Virus record (IMG/VR): IMGVR_UViG_3300032285_000366
Span: 1-20,429 of that record
DNA: 20,429 bases
Direction: 5' to 3' (one strand)
Source of the DNA: a virus
Below the pieces are notes generated by a model that searched no databases, was not told the origin of the DNA, and saw only the letters and a list, made by a program, of their open reading frames with translations. Position numbers and translations under genes: made by a program. The stretch's first letter is position 1. Every line of letters starts with the position of its first letter. This document shows, in pieces, positions 14,615 through 20,429 of this stretch.

Positions 14615-16249
14615 ATGACTGATTTTTATAATGCTAATCCCAATCTGAAGTCGATTGGAGTACAGGTCAACTATACTCCAGAACAGGTACAGGAAATTAT
14701 TAGGTGTAAGACTGATTATATTTACTTCATTGAAAACTACTGTCAGATTGTTACTCTTGACCATGGTCTTCAGTTGTTTAAACTCTATGAGTGTCAAAAG
14801 AAAAAGTTAAAAATTATCCACGAGAATAGAAAAGTTATTCTTATGGAAGGTCGTCAGCAAGGTAAGACTACTTCTTCTGCTGCCTACATTCTTTGGTATA
14901 CTTTGTTTCAAGAAGCAAAAACAGTTGCTATTCTTGCCAACAAAGCAACAGCTGCTCGCGAAGTTTTAACTCGTTATCAAACTATGTACGAAGGACTTCC
15001 TATCTGGATGCAACAAGGTATCCGTGGTTGGAATAAAGGAGATATTGAGTTAGAAAATGGATCCAAAGTATTCACTGCTGCTACTTCTGCTTCTGGTATT
15101 CGTGGTAAATCTGTTAATCTTTTATATGTCGATGAAGCTGCGATCATTCCCAATACTGTTGCTGAGCAGTTTTTTACTTCTGTTTATCCTACAATTTCAG
15201 CTGGCGAAACGACAAAGATCCTGTTATCTAGTACCCCACTTGGATATAATCATTTCTGGAAATTCTGGAACGATGCCGAACATGGTCGTAATGGATTCGT
15301 AAACTGTTTTATTCCTTATTGGGAAATTCCAGGTCGTGATAAGAAATGGGCTGATGAACAAAAGGGAATTCTTGGCGACCTGAAGTTTAACCAAGAGGTA
15401 CTATGTAAATTCCTCGGCTCGGCAATGACTTTGATCAATGCCGATGTTATTGGTGCTATGTCTCCAACTTATCCTATGTTCTCGAAAGATGGACTAGATG
15501 TGTTTGAAGAGCCAGTCTATGAAATGGAATCTGGCAACTTCGATAACTTCGGTAAGCCAGTAATGAAACCACCACACACTTATGTGTTAATTGCCGATGT
15601 CTCGGCAGGTGTTGAGGGCGACTACTCAGCTTTCTCTGTTATTGATATTACATCAGCACCATACAAACAGGTTGCCAAGTTTAGAAAGAACGATGTTTCA
15701 GCTTTACTGTATCCAAACTTTATCTACAAGGTTGCCAAAGAATACAATAATGCCTACATTTTAGTAGAGATAAATATAAGTGAGCAGGTTGCTAACATTT
15801 TGCACAACGAATTAGAATATGATAACCTTTTGTTCGTGAATAGAAACACCCAAGGACAAGCAGTTTCTGGTGGTTTCGGTGGTGGTCGTGCCCAGTTGGG
15901 TGTGGTCACTGATAGAAAGGTAAAACGAATTGGTTGTATGAACCTGAAAACTATGGTCGAGGAACAAAAATTATTGATTCCAGATGCCGATACGATTTCA
16001 GAAATTACGACTTTCATCGAATCAAAGGGTTCTTATGCAGCAGATGATGGGTACTGTGACGATCTAGTAATGACTTTGGTTTTATTTGGTTGGCTAACTA
16101 CCCAGCCATATTTTAAAGATTTAAATGATATCAATCTAAGGGACTTAATTTATAGGTCTCGAATAAAAGCGATTGAAAATGAATTAACGCCATTTGGGTT
16201 TATAGCAGACGGACAGGGTTCAGAGGAAAAACCTCTTCTAAACTTCTAA
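14615..16249 (+). CDS. gp17: Terminase large subunit, gp17-like (ATPase + nuclease)
   Basis: This 544-residue protein is the DNA-packaging motor. Walker A is GRQQGKTT (79-86). Walker B is LLYVDE (169-174), with Asp173 and Glu174. The coupling motif is LLSSTPLG (203-210). The RNase H-like nuclease residues are Asp328 (DVSAGVEGDYS), Glu385 (VEINISE) and Asp482/Asp483 (DDLVM). The 57-residue spacing from Asp328 to Glu385 equals that of T4 Asp401 to Glu458. The family is intact, somewhat shorter than T4 gp17 (610 residues). It cuts concatemeric DNA and pumps it through the portal gp20, also encoded here. The gene begins 3 nt after gp15 with no visible Shine-Dalgarno (TTTTAAATAATG), so it probably relies on coupling and is made in small amounts. 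gp16, which precedes it in T4, is absent. Confidence 0.97.
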   Translation: MTDFYNANPNLKSIGVQVNYTPEQVQEIIRCKTDYIYFIENYCQIVTLDHGLQLFKLYECQKKKLKIIHENRKVILMEGRQQGKTTSSAAYILWYTLFQEAKTVAILANKATAAREVLTRYQTMYEGLPIWMQQGIRGWNKGDIELENGSKVFTAATSASGIRGKSVNLLYVDEAAIIPNTVAEQFFTSVYPTISAGETTKILLSSTPLGYNHFWKFWNDAEHGRNGFVNCFIPYWEIPGRDKKWADEQKGILGDLKFNQEVLCKFLGSAMTLINADVIGAMSPTYPMFSKDGLDVFEEPVYEMESGNFDNFGKPVMKPPHTYVLIADVSAGVEGDYSAFSVIDITSAPYKQVAKFRKNDVSALLYPNFIYKVAKEYNNAYILVEINISEQVANILHNELEYDNLLFVNRNTQGQAVSGGFGGGRAQLGVVTDRKVKRIGCMNLKTMVEEQKLLIPDADTISEITTFIESKGSYAADDGYCDDLVMTLVLFGWLTTQPYFKDLNDINLRDLIYRSRIKAIENELTPFGFIADGQGSEEKPLLNF

Positions 16250-16252
16250 AAA

Positions 16253-16260
16253 ACTAAATA
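16253..16260 (+). promoter_or_regulatory. Late-promoter-like ACTAAATA before gp18
   Basis: ACTAAATA lies 4 nt after the terminase stop and 68 nt before the sheath ATG. The CTAAATA core matches those at 2760 and 18534 and resembles the T4 late element TATAAATA. It would give an independent strong late start for the abundant sheath protein. Confidence 0.55.
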
Positions 16261-16300
16261 ATCTAGTGAATGCTTAAACTTTCAATGGCACAAACAAATA

Positions 16301-16312
16301 ACATGTACATGT
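16301..16312 (+). other. 12-bp perfect palindrome in the gp18 leader
   Basis: ACATGTACATGT is a perfect palindrome, also two tandem ACATGT units, placed 3 nt before the AAGGAG Shine-Dalgarno (16316-16321) of gp18. It would lie in the predicted 5' leader. Function unknown; chance occurrence is possible. Confidence 0.4.
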
Positions 16313-16328
16313 AACAAGGAGAATTACA

Positions 16329-18530
16329 ATGCCTTTTCAACTTAGTCCAGGTGTTGCAGTCGTAGAAAAAGACTTTTCGTCAATCGTTCCAGCAGTTAGT
16401 TCTTCTGTTGGTGCCTTTGCAGGTTCTTTTGCTTGGGGTCCAGTTCTGCAACCAATTACCATCTCTTCTGAGAATATTTTGGTTCAGCGTTTTGGAAAAC
16501 CTAACGATTCCAACTTTACCTCATTCTTTTCCGCTGCAAACTTTTTGTCATACACAAATAACTTGTTGACAGTTCGTGCTGATGGAACAAATTTAAGAAA
16601 TGCCGTTCACATTAAATCTGGTGGTTTATCTACACTAGCAATTAATGCTGCTGGTTCGGGATATACTTCAACTGCTGCAGCACCTGCTGTAACAATTTCT
16701 GCCCCAGACGAGGCTGGTGGTATTCAAGCCACTGCTACTTGCACACTTTCTGGTGGCGCAATTACTGCGATCGCTGTTTCTAGTGGTGGTACTGGATATA
16801 GCGGAACAGTTAATATTACTGTTACTCGTGGTGCTGGTGATACTACTGGTTCTGGCGCATCTGGTGTTGCTGTTCTTTCTGGCGGTGCAATCGCTTCTAT
16901 CACTGTTACTGGTGGTTCTGGTTATACTAAAACTCCAACTGTAGCAATTTCTGGCGCAAACCAATCAGCTACTTTAGGTGCTGTAACTGTTGGCACTTCA
17001 ACTATTACTGGTATTACTATTGGAACTTTTGGTTCTGGTTATGCTGCTACTCCTACTGTAACAATCGCTGCTCCTCCTTCAGGAACTACTGCCACTGTTA
17101 CTGTTGGCACGCCAAATACAACTGGTGTTAAGATTAAAAATTCTGAAGACTATGTAACAAGTTTTTCAACTGGACAAGGTTTGTTTGGAGAATTTGGCGC
17201 AAAATATCCAGGAACTTTAGGTAATGGTATAATTGTTTCCTACGCTGACAATGCTACTTACTCAACTTGGACATATAAATCACAGTTTGATTCTGCTCCA
17301 GGAACTTCTACTTACGCTACTAGCGTTGGCGCTTCTAAAGACGAACTCCATATTATCGTTGTTGATGGTACTGGTGTTTGGACTGGAACTCCAGGAACTG
17401 TTCTTGAGAAGTTCGCTTATGTTTCTAAAGCAGGTGATGCTAAAAAGCCAGACGGAACTAATAACTTCTACAAAGATGTAATTAATAGCAACTCACAATA
17501 TATCTGGTGGTTAGATTATCCACAAGTTGTTTCTCCAACTACTAACTGGGGTTCTTACGCTACTGGCGCAGTAACTTATACTGATGCTCAAACAGATGCT
17601 AAAGCTGGATTTACTCTTTCTGGTGGTGTTGATGATTTCACTTTCAGTGATGCCAACCAACAAGATGCGTATACATTGTTCTCTAATGCAGAACTCTATG
17701 ATGTAAGTTTGATTATCGCTGGTAAAGCATCTGCAACTAATGCTGCATTCATTGCTGACTTGGCTAAGACTCGTGCTGATGCCGTTGCTTTTGTTTCTCC
17801 ACAATCAGTTGCTGATGGTTCACCAATCGTTGGTAATACTTCAACTCAGACTGACGCAATCGTTGCTTTCCGTAATGCTATGAATACTATTCACAGCTAC
17901 GCTGTTATGGATTCTGGTTACAAATATCAATACGATCGTTATAACGACAAGTATCGTTATGTTCCATTGAACGCTGACATTGCTGGTTTGTGTGCTCGTA
18001 CTGATTACTCTAATGACCCATGGTGGAGTCCAGGTGGATATAATCGTGGACAAATTAAGAATGTTGTTCGTTTGGCTCATAACCCTGATCAAACAAATCG
18101 CGACACTCTTTACAAGGCTGGCGTAAACCCAGTTGTTTCTTTCCCAGGACAAGGTATTATCCTTTACGGCGATAAGACTCTACAAACTAAACCAAGCGCA
18201 TTCGATCGTATTAATGTTCGTCGCTTGTTTATCGTTCTAGAAAAAGCAATCGCAACTGCTGCTAAGTATCAGTTGTTCGAATTTAACGATTCGTTTACTC
18301 GTGCTCAGTTTGTTAACATGGTTGAACCATTCCTCCGTGATGTTCAAGGTCGTCGTGGTATTAACGATTTCCGTGTTAAGTGCGATGATACTAATAACAC
18401 TGGACAAGTTATCGATAGCAACCAATTTGTGGCTGACATCTTTATTAAACCAGCTCGCTCTATCAACTTTATTACTCTGAACTTTGTTGCTGCTCGCACT
18501 TCTGCGAACTTCACAGAGATCGGTGGATAA
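16329..18530 (+). CDS. gp18: Contractile tail sheath protein, gp18-like
   Basis: This 733-residue protein has ATG 16329 preceded by a strong AAGGAG with 7-nt spacing. The N-terminus (LSPGVAVVEKD...VGAFAGSFAWGPV...FGKPND...SAANFLSYTNNLLTVRAD) and residues ~524-733 (GYKYQYDRYNDKYRYVPLNADIAGLCARTD...SPGGYNRGQI...YGDKT...FDRINVRRLF...ARSINFITLNFVA) follow T4 gp18, the contractile sheath that drives tube penetration. Residues ~105-260 form a surface-type insertion with four 'GSGYT..P.V.I' repeats (109-123, 154-165, 196-207, 235-246). T4 gp18 also has extra protruding domains at this general place, but the repeat type differs and the total is longer than T4's 659 residues. The late-promoter-like motif and strong ribosome site fit its need for well over 100 copies per virion. 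Confidence 0.96.
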   Translation: MPFQLSPGVAVVEKDFSSIVPAVSSSVGAFAGSFAWGPVLQPITISSENILVQRFGKPNDSNFTSFFSAANFLSYTNNLLTVRADGTNLRNAVHIKSGGLSTLAINAAGSGYTSTAAAPAVTISAPDEAGGIQATATCTLSGGAITAIAVSSGGTGYSGTVNITVTRGAGDTTGSGASGVAVLSGGAIASITVTGGSGYTKTPTVAISGANQSATLGAVTVGTSTITGITIGTFGSGYAATPTVTIAAPPSGTTATVTVGTPNTTGVKIKNSEDYVTSFSTGQGLFGEFGAKYPGTLGNGIIVSYADNATYSTWTYKSQFDSAPGTSTYATSVGASKDELHIIVVDGTGVWTGTPGTVLEKFAYVSKAGDAKKPDGTNNFYKDVINSNSQYIWWLDYPQVVSPTTNWGSYATGAVTYTDAQTDAKAGFTLSGGVDDFTFSDANQQDAYTLFSNAELYDVSLIIAGKASATNAAFIADLAKTRADAVAFVSPQSVADGSPIVGNTSTQTDAIVAFRNAMNTIHSYAVMDSGYKYQYDRYNDKYRYVPLNADIAGLCARTDYSNDPWWSPGGYNRGQIKNVVRLAHNPDQTNRDTLYKAGVNPVVSFPGQGIILYGDKTLQTKPSAFDRINVRRLFIVLEKAIATAAKYQLFEFNDSFTRAQFVNMVEPFLRDVQGRRGINDFRVKCDDTNNTGQVIDSNQFVADIFIKPARSINFITLNFVAARTSANFTEIGG
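16641..17108 (+). other. Insertion in gp18 with four GSGYT repeats
   Basis: This marks residues ~105-260 of the sheath protein. Repeats read AGSGYTSTAAAPAVTI, GGTGYSGTVNITV, GGSGYTKTPTVAI and FGSGYAATPTVTI, each preceded by an 'I..I.V' strand. It probably folds as a repetitive beta domain on the outside of the sheath. The same repeat type occurs in gp14. Confidence 0.75.
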
Positions 18531-18532
18531 TA

Positions 18533-18540
18533 CCTAAATA
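18533..18540 (+). promoter_or_regulatory. Late-promoter-like CCTAAATA before gp19
   Basis: CCTAAATA lies 2 nt after the gp18 stop and 21 nt before the gp19 ATG, with the same CTAAATA core as before gp18 and the second fibre. AAGGAG (18549-18554) follows at the expected leader position. Confidence 0.5.
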
Positions 18541-18561
18541 GAGAATATAAGGAGATAACAA

Positions 18562-19152
18562 ATGGCAAATATTGCTGACTTTAAAGCGCAACTGATTGGA
18601 GGCGGTGCTCGCCCTAATCAGTTCCGTGTAGACTTATCATTCCCATCGTTCGTAACACTAGGTGCAGTTGCTGGTTTACAAGGTCAATTCCTATGTAAAG
18701 CAACAACTCTACCTTCATCTACAATCGAAAACATTGCTATGCAGTATCGTGGTCGTCAAATTAATTTGGCTGGCGAACGTACTTTCGAACAGTGGAGTGT
18801 AACAATCTATAACGATACTAACTTCAACATCCGCAATGCTTTTGAAAGCTGGTCAAACGGCATTCAAAACAACGTAGGAACTAATGGTCGTGTTAACCCA
18901 CGCGACTATCAGGTTGATATGTCTGTTAATCAGTTGGACCGTAATGGCGCAACTGTTAAGAACTATCGTTTCATTGACGCATACCCAATCTCTGTTGGAG
19001 CAATTGGATTGGATTATGAAACAACAAACCAAATTGAAACATTTGATGTGACATTCCAATACAACTACTGGACTTCCGATACATCTACATCAGGCTCTGG
19101 CTTCGGTGTTAGTGTTGCGGTTAATACACCAGTTGGTACATTCCCAATCTAA
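18562..19152 (+). CDS. gp19: Tail tube protein, gp19-like
   Basis: This 196-residue protein has ATG 18562 with AAGGAG 7 nt upstream. T4 gp19 hallmarks are 'ARPNQFRVDLSF' (16-27), 'FLCKATTLPSSTIENI' (43-58), 'YRGRQINLAGERTFEQWSVTIYND' split across 62-85, and 'IGLDYETTNQIETFDVTFQYNYW' ending at Trp170. The protein forms hexameric rings stacked into the inner tube of the contractile tail, through which DNA passes. Compared with T4 gp19 (163 residues), which ends just after the tyrosine-tryptophan pair, this one has a ~26-residue Ser/Gly/Val-rich C-terminal tail (TSDTSTSGSGFGVSV...). It lies between sheath and portal as in T4, with its own late-promoter-like motif and its own terminator. Confidence 0.96.
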   Translation: MANIADFKAQLIGGGARPNQFRVDLSFPSFVTLGAVAGLQGQFLCKATTLPSSTIENIAMQYRGRQINLAGERTFEQWSVTIYNDTNFNIRNAFESWSNGIQNNVGTNGRVNPRDYQVDMSVNQLDRNGATVKNYRFIDAYPISVGAIGLDYETTNQIETFDVTFQYNYWTSDTSTSGSGFGVSVAVNTPVGTFPI

Positions 19153-19172
19153 TCCTACGGGATTAGATTTTT
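19146..19172 (+). terminator. Rho-independent terminator after gp19
   Basis: AATCTAATCC (19146-19155) pairs perfectly with GGATTAGATT (19160-19169) around a TACG loop, giving a C(UACG)G tetraloop of the unusually stable UNCG class. Five T residues follow (19168-19172, partly in the stem), then ATTATT. The stem overlaps the gp19 stop codon (19150-19152). It should cut most late transcripts before the portal gene. Confidence 0.88.
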
Positions 19173-19189
19173 ATTATTGAGGATATATA

Positions 19190-20429
19190 ATGGCTGAGTT
19201 ATTCGGTTTTGAAATTAAACGCAAACAGGAGAAGCAGTTACCTTCAGTGGTAATGCCTTCTCCTGACGATGGTTCTACGGTAACATCGTCAGTCAATGCT
19301 GGGGCATATTATTCCCTAGTTGTTGACATGGAAGGTAATGTTAAAAACGAAAACGACCTAATCCGTCGTTATCGTGAAGTTGCACAATATCCAGATTGTG
19401 ATACTGCAATTGATGATATTGTAAACGAAGCAATTGTTGTTGAAGAAGATGTTGAAGCTGTTAAAATTGTAGCCGATGATGTTAAAGTTTCTGATGGTAT
19501 CAAGAAAAAGATACGAGAAGAATTCAATAATGTTTTAGAATTGCTAAAATTTAGCGAAAAAGGACATGATATTTTTCGTCAATGGTATATTGATGGAAGA
19601 TTAAATTTTCATATTCTTATTGATGAGAAGAAACCACGTGAAGGTATCGTTGAGTTAAGACCAATCGACCCACGTAAAATTCGTCGCAGTAAGAATGTTA
19701 AAAAAGATAAAGATAAAAAAGGTGTTGAAGTAGTAGTTGGTATTGAAGAATATTATATCTACAACGACAAAGGAATTACACAATCTACGACTCAGGGTAT
19801 TAGACTAAGTCTTGACTCTGTGTTATACTGTGGTTCGGGAATGGTTGATTTGAACACTGGTATGATGTTGTCTTATTTGCATAAGGCAATTAAACCTGTT
19901 AATCAACTTAAGATGATCGAAGATGCTGTTGTTATCTATCGTATCTCTCGTGCGCCTGAACGCAGAATATTTTATGTTGACGTGGGTAATCTGCCAAAGA
20001 TTAAAGCAGAACAATATGTTAATGATTTAATGAATCGTTATCGTAATAAGGTAGTCTACGATGCCAACACTGGCGAAGTCCGTGACGATCGTAAGTTTCT
20101 ATCAATGCTTGAAGATTTTTGGATGCCTCGTCGCGAAGGTGGTAAAGGTACTGAAATTACTACACTTCCAGGTGGTCAAAACCTTGGTGAAATCCAAGAC
20201 ATCCAATATTTCCAAGAAAAATTATATCAGGCACTTAATGTGCCAACAAGTCGATTAAAGTCTGGCGATGGTTTCCAGCTAGGTCGTTCTTCTGAAATTA
20301 GTCGAGATGAGTTGAAGTTTACAAAGTATATTGCCAGATTGCGTAAAAGATTTACTGGCATATTTAATGATGCTTTGAAGATTCAACTTATTGCTAAAGG
20401 CATTATTCGTGAAGACGAGTGGGATGATA
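19190..20429 (+). CDS. gp20: Portal vertex protein, gp20-like, 3'-truncated
   Basis: The frame opens at ATG 19190 (AGGA 6 nt upstream) and runs to the window end without a stop: 413 codons plus one base. It begins MAELFGFEIKRKQEKQ. The family core is clear: 'YSLVVDMEGN' (41-50), 'YREVAQYPDCDTAIDDIVNEAIV' (61-83), 'ELRPIDPRKIRR' (155-166), 'SYLHKAIKPVNQLKMIEDAVVIYRISRAPERR' (228-259, broken here by position only), 'VVYDANTGEV' (288-297), 'TTLPGG' (324-329) and 'RDELKFTKYI' (372-381), all matching T4 gp20. The portal is a dodecamer at one head vertex through which gp17 packages DNA and on which the neck assembles. T4 gp20 is about 524 residues, so roughly the last fifth is missing. A Lys-rich loop (KNVKKDKDKKG, 168-178) is notable. 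No late-promoter-like motif lies in the 37-nt gap, so expression may rely on read-through of the terminator. Confidence 0.96.
   Translation, partial: MAELFGFEIKRKQEKQLPSVVMPSPDDGSTVTSSVNAGAYYSLVVDMEGNVKNENDLIRRYREVAQYPDCDTAIDDIVNEAIVVEEDVEAVKIVADDVKVSDGIKKKIREEFNNVLELLKFSEKGHDIFRQWYIDGRLNFHILIDEKKPREGIVELRPIDPRKIRRSKNVKKDKDKKGVEVVVGIEEYYIYNDKGITQSTTQGIRLSLDSVLYCGSGMVDLNTGMMLSYLHKAIKPVNQLKMIEDAVVIYRISRAPERRIFYVDVGNLPKIKAEQYVNDLMNRYRNKVVYDANTGEVRDDRKFLSMLEDFWMPRREGGKGTEITTLPGGQNLGEIQDIQYFQEKLYQALNVPTSRLKSGDGFQLGRSSEISRDELKFTKYIARLRKRFTGIFNDALKIQLIAKGIIREDEWDD

Noticed and set aside
16222-16236. AGAGG-AAAAA-CCTCT hairpin near the gp17 end as a terminator.
   Set aside because: The stem has only 5 bp, lies inside the coding sequence and is followed by TCTAAACTTC rather than a T-run.
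16270-16314. A 14-codon ORF (MLKLSMAQTNNMYM) in the gp18 leader as a leader peptide.
   Set aside because: It has no Shine-Dalgarno and is short enough to be chance. Its final codons are simply the ACATGTACATGT palindrome.
1-20429. A defence, toxin or metabolic system hidden among the structural genes.
   Set aside because: Every gap longer than a few bases was read (2698-2778, 9342-9364, 16250-16328, 18531-18561, 19153-19189). None holds a credible additional gene on either strand.

Overview
The window is part of the late structural region of a T4-like myovirus (tailed phage, Caudoviricetes). All genes lie on the + strand, tightly packed, AT-rich and without host genes. The right half carries the conserved T4 order of neck, packaging, sheath, tube and portal genes: gp13, gp14, gp15, gp17, gp18, gp19 and gp20. 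Assignments rest on recognisable family sequence, including Walker and nuclease motifs in gp17, the conserved sheath C-terminus and the portal core. The style of the proteins (Ser/Thr/Gly-rich fibres built from NKTLTSPT-type modules, extra beta modules in core virion proteins, CTAAATA late-promoter-like motifs) resembles aquatic T4-like phages of Gram-negative bacteria. The host cannot be named from this sequence.

Left region (1-11785): five consecutive adhesin or fibre-type genes. They are a 5'-truncated repeat fibre; a 1044-residue fibre with a C1q-like C-terminal domain; a 180-residue small fibre; a 957-residue modular virion protein with three 'HGL' repeats; and an 806-residue fibre ending in a Peptidase_S74 self-cleaving chaperone domain. 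In T4 the segment upstream of gene 13 holds tail/fibre genes and wac (fibritin), so this cluster appears to replace them.

Right region (11787-20429): gp13 and gp14 (neck) and gp15 (tail completion) are followed directly by gp17 (large terminase), with no room for gp16 (small terminase). Then come gp18 (sheath), gp19 (tube) and a 3'-truncated gp20 (portal). gp13, gp14 and gp18 each carry a beta-rich insertion of roughly 100-160 residues within an otherwise conserved family. gp14 and gp18 share the same 'GSGYT..P.VTI' repeat.

Expression signals: late-promoter-like NCTAAATA motifs precede the second fibre, gp18 and gp19, and CATAAATA motifs lie near 2703 and 9337. Strong Shine-Dalgarno sites precede gp18 and gp19, whereas gp17 has none visible. 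A textbook terminator (10-bp stem, TACG loop, T-run) overlaps the gp19 stop and separates abundant tube protein from low-copy portal. No tRNA, CRISPR, insertion sequence or defence system was seen. The most interesting material is the modular decoration of the neck and sheath and the codon-diverged repeat modules in the fibres.
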